This document shows, piece after piece, positions 46,828 through 61,080 of a DNA stretch of 64,000 nucleotides (positions within the stretch are counted from its first letter, which is position 1; every line of letters starts with the position of its first letter). The notes beneath the pieces were generated by a model. The model ran no database searches. It worked only from the letters and a program-made list of their open reading frames with translations, and had not been told where the DNA came from. The DNA comes from Nipponacmea schrenckii (Eukaryota > Mollusca > Gastropoda > Lottiidae), in the NCBI GenBank assembly GCA_030562195.1, contig JAUJPP010000003.1:10881398-10945397 (forward strand), in the 5' to 3' direction. A program made the translations under genes and the position numbers.

Positions 46828-49800
46828 GGTTGCGACTTAACAACATGTAGCCTACACACGGATCCATTGTAATGTTTCAAAATTCAAGTTTTTATATTAA
46901 ATAGTCTGTCTAATAATACAGCACTTTTACAAAAATCAATTTCCACGAGAATTTGAAAATATGCGATTTTCGGTTTTCGGCTAAAATAGACGCAGGGTAT
47001 GTTTGACTTTCGTCTGCAACGACATTATACCTCCTAAAGATGTGTTAATTTTTCATCATATGGTAGTTCTGATCCTTGTAAAACTCTTTAAATAAACACT
47101 GGATAGGCCTTGTCCGTCTTCATTTGCATAATCAGAAGCATTAAAGTAGGTGACGGACCACTACTTAATGTAATACATGGGTCAATCAAAAATTGTCATT
47201 CGGTCTTGTTTCTACCTAATTGAACGCCAGTCTTAGTAGTTATCTCCCTTTAATAAGCAACACTATTTGACCCAGTCCCAACAATTAAATTGCGCAGTTG
47301 AATAAAATACCTCTATCGGAAGTCAATTGCATTGGATACAGCTGTCTAATACAATCCCTTAACAGATAATGTTATTGTCATTGTGGTTACCTAAAATCAT
47401 CCAATTAATAAGAGGTGTGTTAAATGCTGTATATCTTCAAGAACACACCAATCGCACCCATATATCTTCAAAGAAATCGGAAGTTACTTCCTACATTATA
47501 TTTTTATTATCAAACATAATCTGAAAGAAAATCACAATATATTTCTAAATAAAGTGATGTCTCTTTTCGTCATCGTTAAAGCTTTAAAAAATAGAAGCAA
47601 TGGCACATTAAAGCATCGACAGCTGTCAACAGGAAACGTTTTTTAAACATCATTATGTTATATTTTTTTTCTTTTATTAAAAAAATATATGATAGACAGA
47701 AAAATAATAAGTTTCTCATGTTACACGGTTGTATTTATTAAACGGCTTTCATCGACGTTGATCGTCAGTGACGATAATTAGATCGGTTGTCGATCTATTT
47801 GCCTGTCCAACATGCATTGATTTGTTATAGAGTACATATACCCACCTTATGGAAAATGACATTTTTTACAATATGGCGAAATTGATTGACTATATATCTT
47901 AAAATAACTTCCATAGAAAGTCATATGAAGCCATTGACGTTACAAAAGATCAAATCCAACTGGGTTTCTAATGGATTACACGTGCCGTATCGGGGCCATC
48001 TCAATCTCAAGTTTACTGGCTAGAGTTTTCGGTCGGAATTCGGTAGGTTCGTTTCTAATCGGGAAAAGGCATTGCTATACACACGTCTTAAGCTTTTTCA
48101 GTGCTTAAGGTTTGAGGTGTTATAAGATCCACTCAATTAGGTTTGACCCTCCATAGACCGTTTCGCCTGAAATTGGAATGTCCCAAAGAACTTGAAGCTG
48201 GTAATTTGAACTGTGGAATTAGAACAGCAATCGATTGAGCCTAAATCTCTGTGCTTAAATGATATTGTCGAATATAAGTGCCTAAAAAGTGTGTGACATG
48301 CATATGCTTAATTGAAGTTGTGCCCAAATAAATGTGTGTAAACAGTGCCCACACGACAATTAACCACGGCGATATCAGGTATTAAAAGTCGATCAAGTTT
48401 TCAAATGCAGTCACTGTTTGCAGTGATTTGCATCTGAATCAGTTACCACAAAACTGACATCTGAGATCAGATATAAATCTAATTTTATTAACAGCAAAAA
48501 TCACACATTGTCATCGTCCGCACATGCATAAATCTATTTTACCTTAATATTTTTATGTTGTGTTTTCAGCACGCAGTTTTTATTATATTATTGAACCTTG
48601 TGAACGTTCGTTTTTTTAGACCAGTTGTTGCATGTGGTACTGCAGAGTACCATATGAAAATATGCGTGTAGGGCTAAAATATCATACGGAGCTTTATTTC
48701 TGTAGCGGTTGTGAAATGCACGCGACCGGAGTTTGACCCTTACCTAAACACCTGTTTAAATAAAAGAATATATTTGTAGAGTTTTAAAACTCATTGTTTG
48801 AGTATAAATATCTATATATTTCAATTTCCGACAATAATTGAAATATATCGTTTCTAATTTTACTTTACAACGGAAACATTTCTTTCAAATACGAATCAAT
48901 TATTAAAGCCATTCATTTGTATTATAGAGTGGGCACGTTCATGAAAGTAACAAAAAATTTCCAAGCTCAACATATCACAATTCGATTATATCCATATATG
49001 CATTTAGACCCAAACACTTTTCCTAACCGAGATTCTTTTTAGCATCATTGACTTTTATTTACTGCGTTACAAAATTAAAATAATAGCAGAATTTGTCTGA
49101 AAATATGTACGACGTTCCTACAGAAATACCATTGGAATGAGAGTATAATATATAGAAACTCCATTTGAAAATTAATATATGAAGGTTTATATTGATTTTC
49201 ATGGTCTGTAGGTTGGTGATTGGTATTCGTTCTGACCTTTACGTCTGTTCTTATTACTTGAGTATTCCTTTCAATCTGTGATGAGAAAGAATTAGATATT
49301 ATTAGTAACATTCCACATTCACCAAATTCTAATTCCTTTACATACTATCAAAACTAATTAAAACAGAATAAAGACACCTCATTGTGAAGATTCGTTACTA
49401 CATGGCATAAGGTGTTGAAATTTAACAGAACCATTTCTAAAGCCCTGACCTTCCCATATTGGTGTATGCGGTTTACGTGATAAATCGTTATATCGGGTCC
49501 AGTAATGATGACTAATGCTACTATATTATATTTGGCATAATATTTGGTTATGTAGATTTTGGTCAAAATAAAAAAAATGAAAAACACCATTTTTTTTTTC
49601 TCTAGCAATAAAATCCTATACTTAATTGGGACGTTCAATATTAATTGAAATTTATCAAACTTTGTTTCAAGAAAATTCAGATTTGTAGAAATGAGTTATT
49701 TCAGTGTTAGATACAGTAAAGGTATATAACTAACCACTTTCACGATTAACAATAGATCAAGAGACATTCACCTAAATACCAATAACACTATAGCCATCTT

Positions 49801-52566
49801 CTGTTTCATTTCATCAGATGAAATATCGATTATTACTGGAACTTGTGGTCAAACAATTGGGTCAAACGGTCAATATGGCATCCATGTTTCTACACTGACC
49901 TCTCTATAATACCATCCTTATCAAATTTCAAATTTATTAAGCTGAATAATATATTTTTCCTTCCAGATTCTATTGCCAATTGATATGTTTATCATTCTGG
50001 CTTGCACTTATGAATTTGATGCATACATGTCAGTCATTCGTTTGCGTCTTGGACAAAATAATGTGATCAACATCGATGGATATATTAATTCTAGAAATAG
50101 CCCTCTATTGCATAACATATTTTGATGTCCCAGTCCTACAAGAACAAATTTTACACAACGTCGTCATATCAAATTTCAAATCTGGTCAAGCATGGATATG
50201 GAGGCTTACATTTCGATAGGGATCTGTATATTACTGATTAGCGGAGCTGGAAATTTCCCGTTTCTGAGATTAAGGTAATTTTGGCCAAACGGTCGGTAAA
50301 TCTATCCCTTTTAAGTTAGGAAAATACGTCAAGAATTGTAAATGAACACATTAGAAACTCCAATTTCCATCCAATTTGCGAACGCTTATTTATTCATAAA
50401 ACAAAAACCATTTTTGCTTTGACATCAGTGAAATACTCTTTAGTGAGTTATATACTAGATATGAACAAGATAGCCCTTTCCTTGTAGGTCGTGGTTGTTT
50501 GACAATCGACAATTACGCACTATCTGTAATTTAGGATAAATCGGTGAGGTAAACAGATTCCTTATAAAGATGACATGTGGATCAAAGTATATTGATTATC
50601 TATCATTGTTCAAAATATGTCAACAAAAAATATATCAATAAAAATATATACCGGCAAACGATAACTTGTATGTGCAACAAACATGTTTACATTTAACAAT
50701 ATTTTAAAATTACCTTTCATCTTTTTACAGAGCGTCGATGTCAAACAGCACATAAAAAAGCATATCGTTGACAAAAGCCAATGCCCTTACTGGTCAACCT
50801 AATTTTTAATTTTTTGTCATGTAAGGAAGGCACTACTCTCGGTTTTGAGAAAACCTCATAACACCACTCAAAAGGACCAGACAATAATAATTAAATGATT
50901 GAATTTGGAAAAATAACCAAACATTAGGACTTTTTGATATTGTAGAATTGAGATTACATGTATATAGAAATCGTTGAGAAAAAAACCACACAATTGTTTG
51001 TAGTACCATTCTCAACTGCGTGGTTCTTGTAAGATGGTTTTTATATTAAGCAATGAAAGCTTATAAGAAATTGTTCGGAGTAATCTTAAAAGAACGTATT
51101 AGAATCATTCAGAATTTTTAAAACTTAATTCGTAATGGAGAAGATTGAATTAATGATATTCTTGATCAAAGGGCGATCAGGGCAGCGGTTTTATCCTGAA
51201 GTTGATGAATCATTTAATTGCCAATATCCACTCTACAGATCTACAATAGCAAACAAGTTGTTAGTGGTTTCAAAAAGTGGATTTTCTTTAACTGAGCGTT
51301 TATATATCTTCCAATTCCAATTCAGGTAAGCACGGGGTTCAGATATCATTGCATATTCTGCAGGCACCTTTATTTTTTTGGACAAAACCAAGGTTGTAGT
51401 TTTGTAGTGTATGTTTTACGAATTATTATAACAAGGGTTGTAGTATTGTTGTGGTACCAAACTAGCATAAAAGATTGTGGACTGACATATCTATCAACAT
51501 GACCTACGGATCAACATTTGTTTTCCAATTTGCACATGACCCACGGATCAACATTTTTTTTCCAATTTACGGCATTTTTGCGACTGTACATAGGAAGTCC
51601 TACAGCAGGTCTATATACGATTCTTGTTCGTAGCCTTGGGCTTTGTAAATTATATATCACTGACATAATACATTGTTTTCAAGTGTGGTGCTCCTTCCTT
51701 CCAGAAAATATAATGGGTTTAATCAAATGCATATATTTAATGCATAATAAAAACAAGAATTCTATCATACACTTTAATAGACAACTCGCATTTTGTTTAA
51801 AATATACAACCAATATGCATCAGTAGAAGACAAGGGTGGGGATCTTTAACTACTTATACTTATCAATCTACTAAAAAATTGAATAATCAAAATTTAAATT
51901 TCATATCATTAGAGTTTTTAAAGTTTTCTGTGACACTAAGCCATCATGCATTGATTAATATGCATATGCATAATGCATATATAATAATTATGTAATTTAT
52001 AATATAAATTTCATTCAATAGTTAAACATATAATAATGATATAAAATTGCAACATCTTTCATTAATAAACCTAGGACTTTTACTCGATAACATGCACATG
52101 AAATATTAAGCTGTTCTGAACCATCATATAATAACATCCAAGCACACTGACAAGCTAACCTAAACGACGCCAACGTTTCGCGTTTGGTCCTAAAACATCT
52201 TTCAAATATCATATAATATAACAGAAATTGTTAAGAGAAAAATCTTCTAGAAAAAAAACGAGACACAATCTAAAGCATTATTGCAAATAACCCATATTAA
52301 TAAAACGAACCACTAATGCATCGCTCTCGATCAAAGTTAACTGAATCAAAAAGTTAGAAGAAAAATTCTAAAAAATGGCGTAAGAATAAAGATTATTACA
52401 TAGTAAATAGATATTATTAGAAATATGCATTAAACTGCATAAAATACAAAGTCAATTATGAAACTAGGTTGATCGTGATTCCAATATGATGTATGTTTTG
52501 TCAAAGTATAATGTGGGATCCCCACCTTAGTTCCTAGTGACATGGAAATGTACATATACTTAATGC
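46828..52566. other. Long stretch with no recognised gene
   Basis: No exon with a family motif, no tRNA and no large repeat. A 37-bp tandem duplication (GACCTACGGATCAACATTTG and a close copy) sits at 51497-51568. The right part may be LIN28 3' UTR if that transcript is long. Confidence 0.45.
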
Positions 52567-55291
52567 TCCCTGAGGTGTGGTTTCGCCTAGACAACAAGCA
52601 ACATAACCTCTCAAATTAACAACGTTACTGTTCTGTTGTAGACAAAGATATTGATAAAATCTACCAATTCACACAATTGAATGTCATACATGCACAGCGT
52701 GAATTGTTCCTAATTTCTAAATTCATTGATTTCCATAATATTTCAACTAACATTCAGACGTCTTATATAAACTTTTTGAGATTTTTTTACTATAGTTTTA
52801 TTTTATAAAATGAAAATTTTGATTGGAGACTAATGATCACAACCAATTTATCAATCTGAACTTCTGTTTCAATCAACAAGATAAAGGAATCTCTATATTG
52901 AGATATTGATGTTATTTGATAAACATTTCTTTCAGTTAAACTGATTTTTGATAAATGATCTATGACATAGTAATGATACTGACAACTTATACTATATCCC
53001 TCATGTCGTTTCGTAGTCGAAATGACATAAATTTTGATACAAAATGTTATAAATGAGGATTAACTAAATAATGAACCAATTTTCAAATTATTTCCGATAA
53101 GTGTCTCATATTAGAACATACAATCGAGCGCGTCCGTCCCTACAGCTTAGCCTACATATAAAAATATTCAAGATGTCCATATATGGAGGTAGCTTGCACT
53201 TGAGAGGTAGCTGTGCAATGTAACAAACTTGAAAAAAACAAAGAACAAAAATTTGAATGACTTATTACTAAAGTGATGATTTTATTGTTGGTATATTACC
53301 TCTATAATATAATAGAATTAATTAGATACTAACAATGATATAAAGGGAGAGACAAACATACTGATAATTAGTGATAATAATAAAGATGCTTTTTATAATA
53401 TTTTCATCCTATTAATCACCTTTAATACCAACTTTCTTTCTTTTTTCAACAAAATACGTTTATTTTTGGAAAGTAATCTGAAACGTTGAAACCTTTTAAG
53501 TGATAAGCAATCCGTCATAAGCTAATGTATCGTAACCGATGGCAACCGATGGAAATGTCCTATATATTTTGATTTTTGTTCGTCTCTCTTTATATATCAT
53601 TGTTATACAGAATCCATTCTTATATAAAATTGACTCAAATTATTCTTCTCTATGTTTAATGTATAAAAAACCGTCTTTAAAAGACTCAAATGAACGCAAG
53701 AATTTTTTTTAAATCTCCATAAATTTAGTTATTATGAATTAGTGAGATAACTTACTCAGTTTATCTCCACTGTTTTCTTTTATTTGTGAGATAATCTTCT
53801 CAATTTTTATCTCAATGTTCACCGAGATAGATTCATAGATGCTCCGAAATATAGTCAAGACGAATTATGATGAAAATTGCTTGAGATCAAGATTAAATAA
53901 AAGATACTTTACGATAGACGGAAGACGAAGAATAAAGGACGCGCGGGACTATTATTATTTCTTGGCGATTTTTGTTCTGTGATTCCTTTTTTTTTTTGGT
54001 TTGAAGCTTAGTGGGTTCCTGAAAACTACGAGTATATTCTACCAACTAAAATAAATTCCTATATATAACTCATCGCTCTGTCTTTTATCATTAAAATCAT
54101 TGAAATATACCACAAACAAATCAATTGAAAAGCATTAAGACACCAATAATTATCTGAAACTATTACCTATGCAGTAGAAGAAGGCAATCACCCAGCAGAA
54201 ACTTTTGTTTGATTTTTCATTGATTAATTTTGTGACAATCCTTCAAATTTCTACATAAATAGCCTTTCCGTACAATAACCACAATATCATGTCAAATGGT
54301 TATCAACAATTTGACCATTTAAGATTGGCTACACGGTTTCCAGGTGCAAGAGGTAGGGCCGCAGAGGTACAACAATAAACTAAAGGCTGGTTCACATTGA
54401 ACACGTTAACAATCTGACGTTCCATGCTGCGCTTTTCTGGCCGAATCTCCACCAGAAACATTACTTTTAAGAAAGAGGCCAGAGAATGCTGCATGATCTC
54501 GCGTTATTCAAGAATCTTAAGGCGGACAAAAAAAAAATTGTCCAGTTGTGTGAAATGATTTTTCAATGGTAGAAATATTGACTAGCGAAATTATAAACAA
54601 TTTCAAAATTAAAGCGACACACCACAAGACGTCACTACTAGTATCACTATAGGCCTATCATAATAACGATATTAATAATTGATAATAATGAAATAATGAA
54701 ACGTTATAATTTGAAAATGAACAAAACAAGGTGATTAATTTCCTAAAATAATTTTGAATTTGATATTTGACCTGATCATTAATTCGAGGTATTCTGTGGT
54801 ATAAGTGTGTGGCAAATATACATTAACTAACGCTCGTTCACCATACGTTCAAAACTGAAGAAAAATAAGAATAAATGCGAAAAACAATGGCAAACCATTA
54901 AAAATATCACTTGATCGGTGCTGAGCTTTAGTGAGGTAGATTGCCATCTCGTAGCTCTTGGCTTGCGAGACAATGAGGAAGTGACGCCACTATTAGATAC
55001 GGTCTCTGTAAGTAAAGCCCGCGAAGGACGATACGCTGATTCGTTCCACCAATGATAAACAGGAAGACAGCTAAGTTCCATTACATAAAATAACACCATG
55101 TCAAGAGAAAAAAAATCCAACAAAACTATCTCTAAAATGATAATCACACGAACGTTTTGTGACGTTACACGTCGCACCTAGAAAACACCATGACACATGA
55201 AGATGACGTCGAAGCAGGACGCAATCTCATTGCGAATGTCCAAAATCATGCCTTTTATCCTGCCTAAGTGTTTATCCCTTTCCATTTATCT
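52567..55291 (-). promoter_or_regulatory. Putative LIN28 3' UTR with let-7 and miR-125 seed sites
   Basis: Downstream of the LIN28 stop, on the transcript strand: an 8-mer let-7 match CTACCTCA at 54932-54939, 7-mer CTACCTC at 54350-54356, 53204-53210 and 53186-53192, and an 8-mer lin-4/miR-125 match CTCAGGGA at 52567-52574. LIN28 genes are classical targets of both microRNAs, and long 3' UTRs are usual for them. The end of the UTR is not known, so only the first site, about 350 bases after the stop, is secure as UTR. Confidence 0.55.
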
Positions 55292-58200
55292 TCAAATTGG
55301 TCCCAGACCTCCATTTTCGTTCGATTCATCCTCTTTGCTTCCGTTACTGCTATCATTGCGACTCTTACGCATTGGACAATCTGCTATGAGATGACCTGAT
55401 GATTTACAGCTATGACATCGTTTCGGTAAAGGTCCGTGGGGACATTTAACAGCAAGATGAGTTCCGAAATCTCCACAATTATAACATCTAGAAAAATAAT
55501 TATTTATTATTACGGAACATCAATAAGACTTGAAGATTATGATAGGCAACATTGGAAAAGCATTGGAATGTTCTTTATTTCGGAGGTTTTTTTTTATGTA
55601 AAATCACAGGAATATCATTAAAATATACAGCCGCCATCTTTGACTAAGAAAATAGAGTCGACTGTAAGACATCGATTAAATGACGACCTAGCTTCATTAT
55701 ATTGCCATGGTTACCAAGGATATTTACATCTTGGTCATTACTACACGCTTTCTTTGTTTGACCCATGGTCAGTTAAGGCGGTCAATAATATGACTGTATG
55801 GTAATAAGACGTCCAGGTGCTAGGTTAACATTCAGTTATTAACTCGGAAAGTCAAATATAGTGAGCAGAGAAACAAGCTAACCGACGTGACTTCATACAT
55901 TGATATAATATAAGCTGACTAACACAAACCAAATCAACTCAAAGGACAATTGTTTTTAACAAGACAAGGTTTATAGAACATATTTAATTACCTTATTTTA
56001 CGAAATTTCTTTCTAGACATCGGTCTTCTATCGCTTCCTTTACATTCCAATCCACTTGGCCCTGTACAGTAGGTGGCTTCAACACCTTTACCAGACGGCT
56101 TGGACTCGAACTCTACCTCCTCGCCTTCTGCAAGACTTCTAAAGCCTTGTTTGTAGATAACAGACTGGAAGACAACGTTAACAATTGGAAATTATTTTTA
56201 ACATTAGGCCCTTTGTAGGACCGAACATATTACCAAATATTATTTCCAAAAATCAAATAATTGTAATACGTTTTAATTTTTTTTCTTTTAAAGATTAAAT
56301 AAAAACGACGATGAATTAAACCGAGTTCCTGATACATTTTAGAAAATATTTGTAATCGAATCATTATAATTGCATGGTCAATAACCCAATATAAATTCAC
56401 ATTAGATAATTAATAAAATAAACACAATTGTAAGGTAATCAGCAATCATTGAATAAAATAAATCTTTTATTTTTTTTTTATTTTTTTTTTTTTACAAAAT
56501 TATAATGTAATTTAGGCAAACTTTTATTGAAAAATTATTTTTAATTTAATATATTAAATCTTATTTTGTAGATAATTTTACAACCTTCAAAAATATTACT
56601 ATTATGTAGATCATTGTATATCCTTTTTGTATTAAATCCGAGAACATGAAATATCCAATCAAATGCATTATTTTTAGTATAAAAATTACAAAATTACTTC
56701 TGCATTGAGAATTCGTAAGAATTAATTTATTAAAATTATGCAAAAAAAATTATTGGCTAGAGAGTATATGGTAAAATTATAGAAATAATTTGTAAAAATA
56801 ATTTGTAAAAATAAATATTTTGTAAGTCTTCATTATACTAAAAAATTTAATATGTTTTAGTTGCAAAATTTAATTTTCAACAGTCAATAAACTAATTCAC
56901 AGATTGGTAACACACACAAAAAGTAAAATAAATAAATGAATAAAAAAAAAAATCGGTACTAGGTTATGTGGTATACATAAAAAAAAATAATAATAATTTA
57001 ATTTCGATAATTTAATATGCTTACCTGATGAACGAATACATCCTGTGATCCGTCGTCTGGAGTTAAAAATCCCCAACCTTTAGCTACATTAAACCACTTA
57101 CAATGTCCTCGCTTTCGGCCGCCTCCCCCACCTGAAATTAAAATAGCTTGTAATTTAATTCCAATAAAGAACATTTATGAAACTGTTATACTTTATAATA
57201 TAATATTATATTTACAATAAGCTTTGCTGGAATATTTTCAAAATGGCGGCGATGTTTTTAATCGACGAGCACATGTTCGATTTTACAATTTTATTTTTTG
57301 ACTACTATTTATTCTATATCATTTAAAATGCCTGTGTGCAGGTTTTCTTGTTCAATTTTTATTAAGTGTTATCTTAAATATATTTTATTACAAAATAACG
57401 ACAATAGGCCTATATACATTCAGAATTGGCGCGAATAGATTGTCGAGAATTTACTATAGCACCTAACACACTTAAAAATAATTTAATATGGATGATAATT
57501 GTATCTCCCACTTTCTCAATAAATAATGCTTTCCAAATGTTCCTGACCGTAGTTTTCTGCATAGTTTGTTTAGACACATGTTTCAATATCCAGGAAGAAT
57601 TTGAGACTGTATTAAAGTATATTAAAATAAGAATTTAGAATGTCTTTTATACAGACACCCAATATAGACCATATACTCAATATATCAGTGAACGGAAATT
57701 GTACAGTGACTATAAAACTCCGGAAATGTAACATATAGTTTTCCAGTGATAAAATTAAACAAAAGCTAGCCAGTTGACCGGAGAATAACCTCTGAACATT
57801 AAACTGACGCTGTTTTGGCTATTGTCCACCACTGACCTTTTAAATTACCATGGGCATAAATAATATAAAGAGTAATCACAAGTTTCTCTTCAACATAATG
57901 CATTAAAAATCAGTGACATTCTATCCCGCATATATAAACTATTTTCCATTATTCCTAAAATCATTCGATATAACATTTTAATCCAAACTATTATCAAGGT
58001 ATAATCAACTCTTATCTGACAATGAGAGGATACGATATACATGGAGACTTTGAGCATTTGATCCACCATACAAAGCTAATATAAACACAGCATGTCAACA
58101 TATTATACTGTTTTAATATCTATCAGTGGTTCATATACACATCGATTCAGTATTTTATCATTACGCACGAGAAATAAAACGATTAATTATACTGATGTAA

Positions 58201-58386
58201 ATATAAAGCGTACGATAAAATATTACAATCTATTCGATTAACGTGAATACAAGAATGCATGTTACAGAAACTTAAATTTACATTAAATTGAAGTTTAGTA
58301 GCTAAAATTGGTCTGGTATTAGTAATAGTTAATCGTGTCAAAAAAAAATTTGCTAACTTACTGAGGTTACAGTTAAACTTATCCAT
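55292..58386 (-). CDS. LIN28: LIN28 RNA-binding protein (cold-shock domain plus two zinc knuckles)
   Basis: LIN28 binds pre-let-7 and mRNAs to block let-7 maturation and control developmental timing. Exons: 58362-58386 (MDKFNCNL, tentative), 57025-57131, 55992-56164 and 55292-55487. They join in phase to 166 aa, short for the family (about 200-250). The cold-shock domain spans [39 protein letters not shown] and [10 protein letters not shown] basic linker ([13 protein letters not shown]) precedes zinc knuckles [15 protein letters not shown] and [14 protein letters not shown]. The first knuckle has five residues before His where four are usual. The tail is Ser/Glu/Asn-rich and ends GGLGPI then TGA. 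The pairing of a cold-shock domain with two CCHC knuckles is unique to LIN28. The 24-bp minisatellite begins ~1.3 kb upstream of the proposed start. Confidence 0.93.
58362..58386 (-). CDS. LIN28: Candidate first coding exon of LIN28 (25 nt)
   Basis: ATGGATAAGTTTAACTGTAA, four more bases and A, then consensus donor GTAAGTTAG. It ends in phase 1, and the next exon begins with the two bases (GT) needed to make a Ser codon before the Gly run [10 protein letters not shown]. Frame and splice signal agree, but a chance agreement is possible and another first exon could exist upstream. Confidence 0.5.
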
Positions 58387-59695
58387 AAAGTTAGAAACTA
58401 AGACTATAGAAGTTAAAAACTTATATACCTATTGTCAAACAAACTATATACTTGATTACTTTATCTTCACTAAATAAATTCAAAATGGCTCTCGTGGGAG
58501 TCTCCTTGCCTTCAAACCTATTCAGTTTATCCTTGCTGTCTTCTCAAAATATGGAATCGACAATACAAAACTCTTTTAAAGTCAGACGAAAAAAGAAAAC
58601 GACTTGAGAATATACTAAAATTTACATAATTATATTGACATTACAGACCGTTTTAATATTTCGCAATGAAAATGTTCCAATACATTTCATTTCAACTCAA
58701 ATATTAGTCATTAGTAATAGATATCAAATTTATTATTTTCAAATACAAAGTTAAACAAGTTAAAATATAATTATAGAATATGATGTAGTTACCAAATCCA
58801 ATGCAAATTTCAAATGTCATTTCTGTAGAGACATCCTATGCATACCCTAACAATTTGTAAGTTTTATGACTACAAAGAATTGATATATATATCATTGGAA
58901 TTTATCTTGAAGATGTCGGTCTTAATTTAAGAAATATTCAAACAAGCAATATACAAAAGGATCAATGAAATCTTTGACATTCTAAAGAGAAGCGAGTGGC
59001 AATATAAAAATATTTCCATAAGGCAAAATCTTAATATCAAAAACAATTTTCTTAACCATCAAAAAGATAATCCAGGGAAGAAAATTCTCCAGGCACCGTC
59101 ATAGCGTATTGATTTTTTAGTCTGCCGTTTCAACAGACAGTGTCTACTGATATACCATTGTGAAGACTTGCTTTTCATTTAGAAATAGCATTCATCATTT
59201 GAAAATATCATGGTCTATTTAATTTTCATTTGGATCCATATACAATCAGTCGCAACAATACAATAGAATTAATTTATGTGTTACCTAATAAGGGAAGATC
59301 CCGACTGTTGTCCTCAATTGTAATTTGCATTGTTATATAAATACAGAGCGACGTCCACAAGCTATTATCCTTGGTCATTGTCCTTTTTCCCATTGTTCAA
59401 AACTGGACTTTTAGATATGAAACGATTTTCCAAAGAAATACAAACGTACTGACAAATCCAAATGGTGGAGATTTCAACAATTCATTCAATAGATTAAAAA
59501 CCTACATTATACAGTATTAACTTCTAGGAAAATTCTGCTTCTTGAAAGTTTCCAAATTTTTGATATCCCGAATTAAGTTCAAACTTAAACCTACAAATTC
59601 GACACCATTTACAATGGAAATAATAATGAGCAATTATCATACTGTATTAATGTATTAAATATACAAATCTAACTTATGACTATTTTATAAGTAGA
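58387..59695. other. Region upstream of LIN28, no gene seen
   Basis: Between the proposed LIN28 start and the minisatellite. It probably contains the LIN28 5' UTR or promoter if the 25-nt first exon is right. No distinct motif recognised. Confidence 0.4.
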
Positions 59696-59699
59696 TCCG

Positions 59700-61080
59700 A
59701 AAAAAATGCTTACTGTAAAATTGTCAAACAATCTATTTATTACATTATCAAATAACCTTACCACAGCATTGTCATACAATCTTACTATAAATTGTCAAAG
59801 AATTTTATTATACTCTTGTCAAACAATCTTATTACATCATTATTAAAAAATCTTACCATAACATTGTCAAACAATCTTACCATAACATTGTCAAACAATC
59901 TGACAATACTCTTGTCAAACTATCTTTTTATACTCTTGTCAAAAAATTTTATCATAACATTATTAAACAATTCTACTTTAACACTGTCATACAATAATAC
60001 GAAATGATTTTTATACCAAAGTACTGTACCATTATCAAGAATAGTACTATATAGTTTTGTCAAACAATCTTATTGTGAAATAATCTTACCATAATATTAT
60101 CGTACAATCAGCTGTAAAATTGTCAAATAATTATACTTTACTCTTGCCAAACAATCTAACTATAAAATTGTAGAACAATCTTACTATAACATTGTAGCAC
60201 AATCTTACTATAACATTGTAGCACAATCTTACTATAACATTGTAGAACAATCTTACTATAACATTGTAGAACAATCTTACTATAACATTATAGCACAATC
60301 TTACTCTAACATTGTAGAACAATTTACTATAACATTGTAGCACAATCTTACTATAACATTGTAGAACAATCTTGCTATAAAATTGTAGAACAATCTTACT
60401 ATAACATTATAACACAATCTTACTATAACATCATAGCACAATCTTACTCTAACATTGTAGAACAATCTTACTATAAAATCGTAGAACAATCTTACTATAA
60501 CATTGTAGAACAATTTTCTATAACATTGTAGCACAATCTTCCTATAACATTGTAGAACAATCTTACTATAACATTGTAGCACAATCTTACTATAACATTG
60601 TAGCACAATCTTACTATAACATTATAGCACAATCTTACTATAACATTGTAGAACAATCTTACTATAACATTGTAGAACAATCTTACTATAACATTGTAGA
60701 ACAATCTTACTATAACATTGTAGAACAATCTTACTATAACATTATAACACAATCTTACTATAACATTGTAGAACAATCTTACTATAACATTGTAGAACAA
60801 TCTTACTATAACATTGTAGAACAATCTTACTATAACATTGTAGAACAATCTTACTATAACATTGTAGAACAATCTTACTATAACATTGTAGAACAATCTT
60901 ACTATAACATTGTAGAACAATCTTACTATAACATTGTAGAACAATCTTACTATAACATTGTAGAACAATCTTACTATAACATTGTAGAACAATGTACTAT
61001 AACATTGTAGAACAATCTTACTATAACATTGTAGAACAATCTTACTATAACATTGTAGAACAATCTTATTATTCATGTAA
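59700..61080. repeat. 24-bp minisatellite, first block
   Basis: A long tandem array of a 24-bp unit. From 60150 to 61075 the unit is AACAATCTTACTATAACATT plus GTAG, with few changes. From about 59700 to 60130 it is an older, diverged variant with TTGTCAAACAATCTTA. Each unit contains ATTGT-AGA-ACAAT, a short inverted repeat. Because 24 is a multiple of three, the minus strand stays open for almost 200 codons (repeating YNVIVRLF); this is a by-product of the period, not evidence for a gene. Confidence 0.95.

Noticed and set aside
54303..55177. Minus-strand frames of 63 and 116 codons downstream of LIN28 as genes
   Set aside because: No recognisable domain; they lie where the LIN28 3' UTR is expected and carry microRNA-site motifs.
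60150..61075. CRISPR-like look of regularly spaced repeats
   Set aside because: The 24-bp units are contiguous with no unique spacers, and the genome is animal.
60131..61076. Long minus-strand open frames (up to 193 codons) repeating YNVIVRLF
   Set aside because: They follow from a 24-bp repeat without stops in that frame; there is no start context, splice structure or domain.
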